Origin: Mycolicibacterium celeriflavum
Lineage (GTDB): Bacteria > Actinomycetota > Actinomycetes > Mycobacteriales > Mycobacteriaceae
Direction of reading: 5' to 3'
Assembly (NCBI RefSeq): GCF_010731795.1
Contig: NZ_AP022591.1
Location: 1,798,001-1,862,000, forward strand
DNA: 64,000 nucleotides
Both the position numbers and the translations under genes were made by a program. Shown here piece by piece: positions 37,124 to 45,651 of this stretch (position 1 is its first letter; the number at the start of each line of letters is the position of its first letter). The notes below the pieces were generated by a model that was not told where the DNA came from, searched no databases, and worked only from the letters and a program-made list of their open reading frames with translations.

Positions 37124-37156
37124 CGCCGCGCGTCGGCGTGACCTCAGAATGGCTTC

Positions 37157-38071
37157 GTGGCCAACCGGATCCAGGCGCTTCTCGGCGTCGACTTTCCCGT
37201 CGTGCAGGCGCCGATGACATACATCGCACGCGCCGAGCTCGCTGCGGCGGTCTCGGAGGCCGGTGGCCTCGGCATGATCGAGACGCTGACCGACGGAGGG
37301 CGCGCGGATCTGCTCCGGGTGCGCGAACTCACCGACAAACCCGTCGCCGCCAACCTGATGATCCAGGGCTGGAAAGCCGACCCCTCAATCGTCGACACGC
37401 TAGCCGCGGCCGGGGTGGTCCACGTCTTCACTTCGGCGGGCGATCCTGCCTTGTTCACCAAACGCCTGCACGACGCGGGGATGACGGTTGTCCATGTCGT
37501 CGGTTCACTCAAGGGCGCTCGGAAAGCCGCCGATGCCGGCGTCGACGCGTTGGTGGTCGAGGGTGTGGAAGGCGGCGGATTCAAATCGCTGCTCGGCGCA
37601 TCGACCATGGTCTTGCTCCCGCTGGTCGCCGAGAACGTCGACCTGCCGATCATCGCTGCCGGCGGGATGTGCGACGCCCGGTCGGCCGCCGCCGCGCTGG
37701 TGCTCGGCGCCGAGGGAGTCCAGATGGGCACCCGGATGCTGGCCAGCATCGAATCCGCCGTCCACGCGAATTTCAAGGACGCGATCGTCACGGCCGACGA
37801 CGCGGGCACCGTGCTGCTCGACATCCCAGGCAATCCGACGATGCGGGTGTTACGCACCGGGTTGGCCGCGCGGGTCGCGGCCAACGACGCGAACGCCCGA
37901 CTGTTGGGCAAGATCACCGAGTTGTACTTCGACGGCGATATGGACGCCAGCGTGGCCAACACCGGTCAGGTTTCTTCGCGAATCCGCGATCTGCTGCCGG
38001 TCGCGGAGATAGTGCGGCGCACGTGGACCGACATCGAGGCCGCGTTGGCGGCCGCAGGCTCGCGGGCGTAG
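37157..38071 (+). CDS. Nitronate monooxygenase / 2-nitropropane dioxygenase family FMN protein
   Basis: A 304-residue FMN TIM-barrel. FPVVQAPM opens the barrel, GGMCDARSAAAALVLGAEGVQMGTRML forms the phosphate-binding end, and EGVEGGGF is the family's glycine loop. The class I NMO catalytic His motif is not evident, so it may instead be an FMN-dependent enoyl reductase of the same fold. GTG start is 119 bp from the divergent Rieske gene. The TAG stop lies within a 17-bp direct repeat. Confidence 0.88.
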   Translation: MANRIQALLGVDFPVVQAPMTYIARAELAAAVSEAGGLGMIETLTDGGRADLLRVRELTDKPVAANLMIQGWKADPSIVDTLAAAGVVHVFTSAGDPALFTKRLHDAGMTVVHVVGSLKGARKAADAGVDALVVEGVEGGGFKSLLGASTMVLLPLVAENVDLPIIAAGGMCDARSAAAALVLGAEGVQMGTRMLASIESAVHANFKDAIVTADDAGTVLLDIPGNPTMRVLRTGLAARVAANDANARLLGKITELYFDGDMDASVANTGQVSSRIRDLLPVAEIVRRTWTDIEAALAAAGSRA

Positions 38072-38085
38072 GCGACGGGTTCGAG
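38069..38085 (+). repeat. 17-bp direct repeat, copy 1
   Basis: TAGGCGACGGGTTCGAG occurs here, starting at the stop codon of the NMO gene, and again identically at 38254-38270, over the end of the exported-protein gene. Confidence 0.85.
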
Positions 38086-38108
38086 CGGACGTGCTCGGTG
38101 CGCTTAAC

Positions 38109-38145
38109 GGGTTGATCACCCGCACCGGGTGCGTGGGATCAACCC
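38109..38145. terminator. Strong intrinsic terminator-like hairpin
   Basis: GGGTTGATC at 38109-38117 pairs with GATCAACCC at 38137-38145, and an inner CGCACC/GGTGCG stem prolongs the hairpin. There is no T-tract, as is usual in mycobacteria. It sits between convergent genes and could stop transcription from both sides. Two shorter hairpins follow: CCGC-TCA-GCGG at 38174-38184 and GTCGAG-ATC-CTCGAC at 38188-38202. Confidence 0.65.
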
Positions 38146-38252
38146 CTTAGGGCTACACCACCGCTATCACCTGCCGCTCAGCGGGGTGTCGAGATCCTCG
38201 ACGACTTTCTGGGGTGCTCTGTCATCGCGCCCACCGCGGATGCTGCAAAGAA

Positions 38253-39623
38253 CTAGGCGACGGGTTCGAGTACCTGCGCCGACCGCGACGCCTCCGGACA
38301 CACGGCGCGCTTGGTACGCGGTCCCCGAGCACGCTGGCGCAGAGCGACCAGTGGACCCGAGCGGACGACACCCAGCGGACCGGGCCCGGCGAACCGCGCG
38401 ATGCCCGAGGCGCGCAGCGCCAGACCCGCTTTCGCTTGCCGGTAGCCCACCCGTACACCCGCCGCGGCGACGACGAGCAAGGCGCCGACGCCCGGCAACG
38501 CCACCGCCGCCAGCGCGGTCAGGGACGCGGGAACGAGGACCGCTTCGATGACGTGCTCGAAGATCGACTGCGCACCCGACGGGGCGCCGGTCGTCAGCGG
38601 CACAGTTCCCGACACCGACAGCGGTTCGCTGAGGCCGGTGGCGGCCACCGTCCCCAGCGCAGGACGCGGGGCCATGGTGCCGAACAGCGAGGTGCTCTCT
38701 GCGGGAGCCACCGCTTGCGGTACCTGCCCGGGACGCGGTCCGAACAGCGGCGCGTCGGCCGGGGTGTGCGCGCGGACGGGGTTGAGCGCCCCGCTGCTTC
38801 CGATCAGCGGTCGGTCCGGAAGATTGGATGAGGGGATCCCCAACATGGCCACGAAATCGCTGGGCACCCGAGTGATCGCACCGGCCACCGTCGTCACCAT
38901 CTGCTGCACAGATGCGATGGCATCCGTGATCGGCGTCTTCGACGTTTGCAGCGCACTGAGCGTTCCGGGCACCGAATTCAGCACATCGGCGAACGTGTTG
39001 ACCACATTCGTGACCGGCCCGGTCGTCCGGGAAAGGGGTGCCGCCTGGTTAGCCGGCGGGGCCGGGGGCGCCGCCGTCGCCGTCGGGGCCACCGAGGCTT
39101 CCGCGGCCGGTGTCGTCGCCGCAGCGGGGACCGAGGACGCGCCATCCGCCGAGGCGTCTGCAGTCACTGTCGGCGCCGGGGCCTCGGTGCTGGGCGCCGT
39201 CTCGATGGTCTCCTCTTCGGCGGCGGACGCGGACTCCGGATCGGTCGAGAGTGACTCGACGTCGTCGGACTCGGTGCCCTCTTCCGCATCATCGGCGCCG
39301 GCCGACGTGGTGGTCTGATCCTCGGATCCGCTCTGCCGCGTCGCGGACAGCCGCGAGGTGGAGTTTGTGGTCGAGTTGGCGCCGCTGAGCGTTCCGCCCG
39401 GATCGGACTTCGCCGCGCTTGCAGTGCTTGCGGCGCTTGCGGCGCTCGACGCGCTTCCACCCGACGCGCCGGTGCTCTGGTTGCTGCTTGCCGATCCTTG
39501 GCTGGACCCCGCGCCACCGCCACCCGCGCCGTCACCCGAATCGGAGTCCGCAGCGGCGATCGCGCTGCCGACGCTGAAAAACAGTCCGGCAGCGAGCACG
39601 CAGACACCCGCCGTAATGCGCAA
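38253..39623 (-). CDS. Exported low-complexity Ser/Ala/Thr-rich protein
   Basis: A roughly 456-residue protein of unknown function. A signal peptide (GVCVLAAGLFFSVGSAIAAA, cleavage near residue 24) is followed by a Gly/Ser/Ala stretch, an acidic Ser/Thr/Glu region, an Ala/Pro-rich linker to about residue 195, a conserved-looking segment (VTNVVNTFADVLNSVPGTL), and a C-terminal hydrophobic segment (LAAVALPGVGALLVVAAAG) with a basic tail. The only conventional start is TTG 39623, without a ribosome-binding site; an ATT at 39638 has GGAGG 5 nt upstream. The architecture resembles the other exported protein at 54368-56718. Cell-envelope or surface role inferred. Confidence 0.75.
   Translation of the reverse strand: MRITAGVCVLAAGLFFSVGSAIAAADSDSGDGAGGGGAGSSQGSASSNQSTGASGGSASSAASAASTASAAKSDPGGTLSGANSTTNSTSRLSATRQSGSEDQTTTSAGADDAEEGTESDDVESLSTDPESASAAEEETIETAPSTEAPAPTVTADASADGASSVPAAATTPAAEASVAPTATAAPPAPPANQAAPLSRTTGPVTNVVNTFADVLNSVPGTLSALQTSKTPITDAIASVQQMVTTVAGAITRVPSDFVAMLGIPSSNLPDRPLIGSSGALNPVRAHTPADAPLFGPRPGQVPQAVAPAESTSLFGTMAPRPALGTVAATGLSEPLSVSGTVPLTTGAPSGAQSIFEHVIEAVLVPASLTALAAVALPGVGALLVVAAAGVRVGYRQAKAGLALRASGIARFAGPGPLGVVRSGPLVALRQRARGPRTKRAVCPEASRSAQVLEPVA
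38254..38270 (+). repeat. 17-bp direct repeat, copy 2
   Basis: Second identical copy of the 17-mer at 38069-38085. It covers the last codons and stop of the minus-strand exported-protein gene. The two copies are 185 bp apart, start to start. Confidence 0.85.
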
Positions 39624-39947
39624 AGGTGACGTAGGAATGATCGCCTCCGTCCAAAAAGAACCCTCGTACGGAGGGTCTCGAAGGAGATTGTCGCATAAAA
39701 CAGGCTCAGCAATACAGAGTTACCGCTGGGCTCGGCGCACGGCTCGGTGCCCGGCTTTGCCCGCCGCGCGAACCGCGCGGGCCTGGTGTTCGTTCTAAGC
39801 GGACAGTACAAACAGCCCCACCGCTGTCACGCGCTGACAGACTGTCGAGGAATCGATGACGCGTGGCGTCGTCGCTGTGTCAGGTCCAGGCGTTGCGCTG
39901 CCCGGTCATGCGGGCCGCATACTCACGTGAAGATGGAGGAGCCGAGC
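39624..39947. other. 324-bp non-coding gap with two inverted repeats
   Basis: This gap between divergent genes holds a hairpin ACCCTC-GTACG-GAGGGT at 39660-39676, in the leader region of the exported-protein gene, and a perfect 17-bp palindrome CTGTCA-CGCGC-TGACAG at 39824-39840, about 107 bp before the crotonase start. I see no convincing gene within it. The second site looks like an operator; no regulator gene is adjacent. Confidence 0.55.
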
Positions 39948-40919
39948 ATGCCCGAGTACGACTACGAAGAGATGAAGCGGGACGCCGAACAGCACATCCG
40001 GTTCGAGAAGGACCGAAAGAACCGGATCGCCTACATCACCTTCAATCGCCCCGAAGCTCAGAACTCGACCACGATGGGCATGCGCCAGCTCTACGCCGAC
40101 ATGATCCACAAGTGCAATGTCGACGACGATGTCAAAGTCGTCGTGATCCGCGGCGAGGGCGAGGACTTCGGCAGCGGCGGTGACCTCCCCGAGCAACGTG
40201 ACATGTTGGAGAACCCCGGCATGCCCCTGCTGCACGAACTCGCGATCAACGACGACGACGTCAAGTACCCGCCAGGCGGCTCCTACCGCTACCTGTCGAC
40301 GGTGACCGACTTCTACGCCAAGGCGCGCGCGGGCAACCGGCCGCTACAGGAACTCCGCAAGATCAGCATCATCGAGGCGAAGGGGTACTGCTACGGCTGG
40401 CACTTCTATCAGGCAGGCGATGCCGACCTGGTGATCTCCTCCGACGACGCGCTCTTCGGCCATCCGGCCTTCCGCTACGTCGGCTGGGGACCACGGCTGT
40501 GGTGGTGGGCGGAAACGATGGGCTTGCGGAAATTCTCCGAGATGCTGTTCACCGGCCGGCCGTTCAGCGCGCAGGAGATGTATGAGTGCGGCTTCCTCAA
40601 CAGTGTCGTGCCCAGGGACAAGCTCGAAGCCGAGACCGAGAAGTACGCGTTGGCTTGCTCGAAGTCCCGCCCGACCGACACCGTCGCGGTGCAGAAGACG
40701 TTCCTCGAGCTCTACAAGCAGCACAAGGGCGAGTACTTCGGCAGCCTGCTGACCGGCATGGTCGAAGGGATGTTGCCGCTCATCCAGAATGATCAGCAAA
40801 ACGACGTCGACCTCACCGAGGGCACCTTCGAGAAGGGGCTCAACAATGTGGTCAAGGACAACGACATGAACTACCCGCCGGAGTGGCGGCTGAGCCGGTC
40901 GGGACGCAACAAGCCCTGA
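39948..40919 (+). CDS. Crotonase-fold protein, long form
   Basis: A 323-residue crotonase-superfamily protein, longer than usual because of an insert after the oxyanion loop (EDFGSGGDLPEQRDMLENPG...). ITFNRPEAQNSTT is the typical first strand. Where hydratases have GCEL it reads GWHFYQ, and the second site is GHPAFRYVGWGPRLWW, so neither catalytic Glu is present. ATG at 39948 has GGAGGA 7 nt upstream; the longer frame from 39747 is not needed. The APH-like gene follows after 4 bp. Function unknown; perhaps a carbon-carbon hydrolase or isomerase. Confidence 0.87.
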   Translation: MPEYDYEEMKRDAEQHIRFEKDRKNRIAYITFNRPEAQNSTTMGMRQLYADMIHKCNVDDDVKVVVIRGEGEDFGSGGDLPEQRDMLENPGMPLLHELAINDDDVKYPPGGSYRYLSTVTDFYAKARAGNRPLQELRKISIIEAKGYCYGWHFYQAGDADLVISSDDALFGHPAFRYVGWGPRLWWWAETMGLRKFSEMLFTGRPFSAQEMYECGFLNSVVPRDKLEAETEKYALACSKSRPTDTVAVQKTFLELYKQHKGEYFGSLLTGMVEGMLPLIQNDQQNDVDLTEGTFEKGLNNVVKDNDMNYPPEWRLSRSGRNKP

Positions 40920-40923
40920 CCAC

Positions 40924-42197
40924 GTGACCGATGTGGTCCGCGGGGACACCACCGGCCTGACATTTCCGCGCACGCCGAAGCCCTGCGGGAAGCCGGAACT
41001 GGATTCCTCACCGAGGCGTTCCGCGCCTACGGCGCACTGGCACCCGACAACGAGGTCGTGGCGATCGACCGGTTGGCGGAGGTCTCCGGCGGCAGCACCG
41101 GACGCAAAGCCGTGTTGACGGTCCGCTATGCGAAGCCGGACACCGTCGCTCGCACCGACCTGTTCGTCAAGTTCTCCCGCGACTTCGACGACGCGGTACG
41201 TGATGTCGGGCGCAACCAGATGGAGTCCGAGACATATTTCGCGGCGCTTACCCGCGCGCCCGGTTTCCCCATCGCCGTGCCGGCAACGCAGTTCGCCGAC
41301 TTCCACCGGGAATCGGGCACCGGGCTGATGATCAGCGAGCGAATCGCGTTCGGAGAGGGCAACATCGAGCCGCAATACCATAAGTGCCTGGATTACGAGA
41401 TGCCCGATCAGGTCGCCCACTATCGGGCGCTGCTGACCGCAGTGGCGCGATTGGCGGGCACCGAACGCTCGGGCCGGTTGCCCGCCGACCTCCTCGCGCG
41501 CTTCCCCGTCGACCTGCAAGCCGCGACTGTCGGCCAGCGGCCGACTTTCACGGCCGAACAACTCGACCGCCGGCTGGGTCGGCTCACCGATTTCGTCGCA
41601 CGCCACCCCGGCTTGTTCGCCGAACACCTGCGATCTGCGCGGTTTCTGGCAAGCCTGACCGTCGAGGCACCCGCGCTGATCCGGCAGGAGGCGGACGTGT
41701 GGCGGCAGTTGGCCGACGACGCCGACTATCTCGCGCTGTGCCACTGGAACGCCAACGTCGACAACGCGTGGTTCTGGCGCGACGACGGCGGGGAGTTGCG
41801 GTGCGGTTTGATGGACTGGGGATGCGTCAGCCGGATGAACGTCGCGATGGCCATCTGGGGCTCACTGTCGGCGGCTGAAACCTCGCTCTGGGATACCTAT
41901 TTCGATGAGTTGCTCGAAATGTTCTGCCGAGAGGTTTCGGCCAGCGGCGGGCCGGTGCTCTCGCGCGAGACGGTGGAACGTCACCTGGTGCTGTACGCGA
42001 TGCTGATGGGTGTCACCTGGCTTCTCGACGTTCCGGCCTTGATCCGCAAGCGGGTGCCGGCTGCCGGGCCTCACACCACACGGACAGATCCGCGCATCAA
42101 GGACGACGAAGCGGTGCGCGCGCCGCTGCAGATGCTGACCAACGTGCTCAACCTGTGGGAGACGCGCAGCATCGCGGCCAACCTGGTCGATCTCTAG
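40924..42197 (+). CDS. Aminoglycoside phosphotransferase (APH)-family protein with apparent frameshift
   Basis: An APH/choline-kinase-fold protein of unknown substrate; mycobacteria carry many beside fadE and echA genes. The active-site loop is CHWNANVDNAWF (catalytic Asp of HGDxxxxN replaced by Asn) and the metal motif is LMDWG. The GTG at 40924 opens in frame 1 (MTDVVRGDTTGLTFP), but the continuation that looks coding (AHAEALREAG...FLTEAFRAYGALAPDN) is in frame 3 from about 40968, with no start codon before GTG 41058. A single missing base near 40968 would join both. Intact only from 41058 as sequenced; either a real frameshift or a sequence error. Confidence 0.75.
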
Positions 42198-42319
42198 TCG
42201 GTTATCGGTTGTCTCGGCCGTCGAGTGTCGGGTTGACGCACGGTTCTGACGCTCGGAGCGTCACACAAGCCAACACTCGGCCCCTTGTTCTGGGCGCCGC
42301 GGGGCGTGACGATGGTGCG

Positions 42320-43525
42320 ATGCCCGGCGCGCGTGTCCTCGTCCTGGGTTCGGGCTTTGCAGGTCTGTGGGCGGCGCTGGGAGCGGCGCGACGGCTCGAC
42401 GAACTCGGAGCCGACGGCGCGGTCGACGTCACCGTCGTCAGCCCGCAGCCGTATCACGACATCCGGGTGCGCAACTACGAGGCGGACCTGAGCGAGTGCC
42501 GTCTCCCGCTATCCGATTTGTTGGGCCCAGTGGGGGTCGGGCACCTCGCGGCCGAGGTGGTTGCAATCGACGCAGCGGCCGCGAAGGTGCGGACGGCAGA
42601 CGGTGCGACCCTGAGTTATGACCGCCTGGTGTTGGCGACGGGCAGCCGCGTCGTCAAGCCCGACATTCCCGGTCTGGCCCGGTTCGGGTTCGACGTCGAC
42701 ACCTACGACGCGGCGATGCGGCTGCAGAGTCACATCCGCGGTCTACGACCGGACGATGCGGCATCCGCGACCGCTGTCGTCGTCGGCGCCGGACTCACCG
42801 GGATCGAAACCGCCAGCGAGTTGCCCGCGATGCTGGCGGATGTCCTCGGCTCCGGGGGGAGGCCGCGGGTGGTCCTCGTCGATCACAACCCGCACGTCGG
42901 GTCGGACATGGGCGACTCAGCCCGACCGGTGATCGAAAAAGCGTTAGCGGACAACAGGGTTGAAGTGCGAACCGGCGTTGGCGTCACTGCGGTCGGAGAG
43001 CGAAGCGTCACGCTGTCGACGGGTGAAGTCCTCGCGGCAGCCACGGTGGTGTGGTGTGCCGGGATGCGGGCCAATCCGCTGACCGGGCAGTTTGGGGTGG
43101 CATGCGACCGGCTGGGACGACTGCCGGTAGACGATTATCTGCGGGTCGAGGGCGTCGGCGGTGTGTTCGCTGCAGGCGACGTCGCGGCAGCGCGAATGGA
43201 CGACGAGCACATGTCGGTGATGTCGTGTCAGCACGGCAGGCCGATGGGCCGCTATGCGGGATACAACGTGATCAGCGATCTGTTGGGCGAACCGATGCTG
43301 GCACTTCGGATCCCGTGGTACGTCACAGTTCTCGACCTAGGGCGCGCTGGTGCGGTGTACACGGAGGGCTGGGAGCGCCAAGTGGTCAGCACCGGCGCGG
43401 CGGCCAAGGCGACGAAGCGAATCATCAACGGCGAGCGCATATATCCCCCGCTGACCGGCGACCGTGCGGCGTTGCTGGCAGCTGCCGCGCCGGAGTTGCA
43501 GTCAGCGCCTGCCTACGAGCAGTAG
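42320..43525 (+). CDS. FAD-dependent pyridine nucleotide oxidoreductase, NDH-2-like
   Basis: A 401-residue two-dinucleotide-domain flavoprotein. The FAD motif VLGSGFAGLWAALG is at the N-terminus, the NAD(P)H motif VVVGAGLTGIETASEL near residue 155, and the FAD ribityl motif VFAAGDVAAARMD near residue 290. Length and layout match type II NADH dehydrogenases and related disulfide-independent oxidoreductases. ATG at 42320 is chosen because the Rossmann strand starts at residue 5. It could pass electrons to quinone or to ferredoxin-like partners. Confidence 0.88.
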   Translation: MPGARVLVLGSGFAGLWAALGAARRLDELGADGAVDVTVVSPQPYHDIRVRNYEADLSECRLPLSDLLGPVGVGHLAAEVVAIDAAAAKVRTADGATLSYDRLVLATGSRVVKPDIPGLARFGFDVDTYDAAMRLQSHIRGLRPDDAASATAVVVGAGLTGIETASELPAMLADVLGSGGRPRVVLVDHNPHVGSDMGDSARPVIEKALADNRVEVRTGVGVTAVGERSVTLSTGEVLAAATVVWCAGMRANPLTGQFGVACDRLGRLPVDDYLRVEGVGGVFAAGDVAAARMDDEHMSVMSCQHGRPMGRYAGYNVISDLLGEPMLALRIPWYVTVLDLGRAGAVYTEGWERQVVSTGAAAKATKRIINGERIYPPLTGDRAALLAAAAPELQSAPAYEQ

Positions 43526-43528
43526 GCG

Positions 43529-43804
43529 CTACTTGCCGGTGCGCTCGCGGTGCTTGCAACCGGGCCAACAGCACGGCCGGCGCTTACCCTCTTCGAGTTC
43601 TTCCTGGGTGCGACGGATGCGACGCTCACGGGTCTTCTCCTGTTTGGCGTCCTCGACCCAACAGATGAACTCGTTGCGCGCCAGCGGTGTGATGTCGTTC
43701 CATGCGGCAAGTGCGGTGTCGTTGGCGAGCAACGCCTGACGCAGATCCGCCGGCATTTCGTGCACCACGCCACCGGAAACTCGCGAGCTACCCATGGCCG
43801 CCAC
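43529..43804 (-). CDS. YdeI/OmpD-associated family small protein
   Basis: A protein of at most 91 residues. The stretch DLRQALLANDTALAAWNDITPLARNEFICWVEDAKQEKTR with the following RRIRRTQEEL is the C-terminal signature of the YdeI/OmpD-associated family; here only that domain is present, with a basic tail containing CCWPGCKH. GTG 43804 or ATG 43795 may be the start. Role unknown. Convergent with the flavoprotein gene, 3 bp apart. Confidence 0.75.
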   Translation of the reverse strand: MAAMGSSRVSGGVVHEMPADLRQALLANDTALAAWNDITPLARNEFICWVEDAKQEKTRERRIRRTQEELEEGKRRPCCWPGCKHRERTGK

Positions 43805-43941
43805 GATAAACCAGCCGCTTGAGAGCGTCCGCTCAAGGCGCTCGGCTATGAGCGCGGACAGTCACGGCCGTATCTCGAAATGCGCGGCTTCCTGCGTGCC
43901 GCTGCGCGCAAGCGGATAATCGGCGATAGAACGGACTGACT

Positions 43942-44247
43942 ATGGCCATGCTTGCGCGAATCACCTTTCTGTCGGCGGCAATCGTCGGCGCACTCATCGG
44001 CGCGCCCAACGCGTCCGCGTCGCCCGAGAGCGATTTCTGCCGAAGTATGGCCGGCGCGGGGTTCACCGCTGACTGCGCGACCATCACCGCCCTCGCCCGA
44101 GACGTATGCACGCAGTACGACCGTGGCGCCGATTTGACGACAGTCCTGCAGAAGTTGGATGTCTCGACCAAGAACGAGAACTTGTCGAACTACATCATTG
44201 CCGGCGCTCGGCTGTACTTCTGTCCGGAGCGCGCCGCCACCTCTTGA
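43942..44247 (+). CDS. DUF732 secreted protein
   Basis: A 101-residue protein with a signal peptide (ITFLSAAIVGALIGAPNASA, cleavage about residue 27) and a DUF732 domain: an internal Cys pair pattern FCRSMAGAGF...CATI...ARDVC and a C-terminal YFCPE. DUF732 proteins are small exported mycobacterial proteins of unknown function, probably disulfide-bonded. Confidence 0.85.
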   Translation: MAMLARITFLSAAIVGALIGAPNASASPESDFCRSMAGAGFTADCATITALARDVCTQYDRGADLTTVLQKLDVSTKNENLSNYIIAGARLYFCPERAATS

Positions 44248-44266
44248 CTGGAATGTCCTCAGAAAG

Positions 44267-44339
44267 TGGAGCTAAGGGGACTCGAACCCCTGACCCCCAC
44301 ACTGCCAGTGTGGTGCGCTACCAGCTGCGCCATAGCCCC
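44267..44339 (-). tRNA. tRNA-Ala (anticodon GGC)
   Basis: The minus strand folds as a 73-nt cloverleaf. The acceptor stem is GGGGCTA/TAGCTCC with discriminator A, the D-arm reads GCGCAGCTGGTAGCGC, the anticodon stem-loop is CCACA-CTGGCAG-TGTGG with anticodon GGC, and the T-arm is GGGGTTCGAGTCCCC. The CCA end is not encoded. It reads GCC alanine codons. Confidence 0.95.
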
Positions 44340-44394
44340 TGAAGTCGTGCCCATCGAAGTTACACCACCTGCGGGAAGCGCTCAAAATCGCTGG

Positions 44395-45651
44395 TTACGG
44401 CACTTCTCCGCCCGCCTCAGGCCCCAGCGCGCGGGCGGGTGTGTGCACAGCAGGCCGGCCCCGCGTTTCCGGCGCGAACATCCATCCCACCGCCGCGACC
44501 ATCAGGATCGCCCCGCTGACCACGAACGCCCACCCGAACGACGCGTGCTCGGCGATCTGGCCCACCACCAGCGATCCGATGATCGAACCCAAGTCGGCCA
44601 TCATCTGGAACGTCGCGACCGCGGTCCCGCCGCGCGCCTTGTTCCCGACGATGTCGGCCACCGCGGCCTGCTGCGGGGAGACGAAGATGCCCGTCGCCGC
44701 ACCCGTGACGTACGCCGCGACCAGGAAGATCGGCAGTGACGACGTGAAGCCCACCAGGATCGTCGACACCGCGGAGACGGTCAGCCCGACGATCAGCAGC
44801 TTGCGGCGGCCGATCCGGTCCGACAGATACCCGCTGGGGATGACCACCGAGACGTTGCCGATCGCGAACGTCGCCAGCGCCAAACCTGCAGCACCCGCGC
44901 CGTAGCCGAGTCCCTCGACCACGAACAGCGGCACCAGCGCGATGCGCAACCCGAACGCCGCCCAGCCCGTGCTGAAGTTCGAGAACAATGCGGCCCGATA
45001 GGCGCGGTGGCGCAGCACCTGCCGTACCGATACTGCTGGGTCCGTCGGCTCCTCGGGCGCCACGATCGTGCTCCCCCGCAGGCTGACGAACACCACGCCC
45101 GCCGCGACCAGCAGCGCCGCCCCGTAGATCACGAACGGGGCGGCCAGGCCGAAACCGGCGGTGAGGCTGCCGAGCACCGGCCCGCCGACCGAGCCGACGA
45201 GAAACCCGCTGGAGAACAGTCCGGCGACCCGGCCCCGCGCGTCCGGCGGGGAGATGCGGATCATCAAGCCCAGCGACGACACCGTGAACATCGCCGAGCC
45301 CAGGCCGCCGATCGAGCGGAACGCCAGCAGCTGCCAATACGTCTGCGCGAACGCGCACGCCGCGGTGGACAGCGCGACGATCAGCAGACCGCTGATGTAC
45401 ACCCGGCGCTCCCCCAGGCGCTGCACCAGCATTCCGGCCGGCGGCGCGGCGATCAACCGCATCAGCGCGAACGCCGTGATGACGAATGTCGCGGCGCTGA
45501 TGCTCACCCCGAAGTGGCGGGCGTACTGCGGCAGCACGGGCGCCACCACGCCGTAGCCCAGCGCGACCACCACGTTCGCCCCGACCAGCAGCCAGACCTC
45601 TCGCGGGAGCTTCGGCTTGGCCGCCGTCGAACAGTCGCTCTCCGAGGTCAC
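44395..45651 (-). CDS. MFS transporter, drug-exporter type
   Basis: A 418-residue protein of about 12 membrane helices. The motif between helices 2 and 3 is [16 protein letters not shown] and between helices 8 and 9 [13 protein letters not shown], both typical of proton-coupled major-facilitator exporters. The GTG start overlaps the pgm stop (GTGA), so it is co-transcribed with pgm. The substrate is unknown. A tRNA gene lies just downstream. Confidence 0.92.
   Translation of the reverse strand: MTSESDCSTAAKPKLPREVWLLVGANVVVALGYGVVAPVLPQYARHFGVSISAATFVITAFALMRLIAAPPAGMLVQRLGERRVYISGLLIVALSTAACAFAQTYWQLLAFRSIGGLGSAMFTVSSLGLMIRISPPDARGRVAGLFSSGFLVGSVGGPVLGSLTAGFGLAAPFVIYGAALLVAAGVVFVSLRGSTIVAPEEPTDPAVSVRQVLRHRAYRAALFSNFSTGWAAFGLRIALVPLFVVEGLGYGAGAAGLALATFAIGNVSVVIPSGYLSDRIGRRKLLIVGLTVSAVSTILVGFTSSLPIFLVAAYVTGAATGIFVSPQQAAVADIVGNKARGGTAVATFQMMADLGSIIGSLVVGQIAEHASFGWAFVVSGAILMVAAVGWMFAPETRGRPAVHTPARALGPEAGGEVP

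Noticed and set aside
42247..42263. Hairpin TGACGC-TCGGA-GCGTCA before the flavoprotein gene
   Set aside because: Only 6-bp arms in GC-rich DNA and not after a gene end in a terminator-like position; chance is likely.
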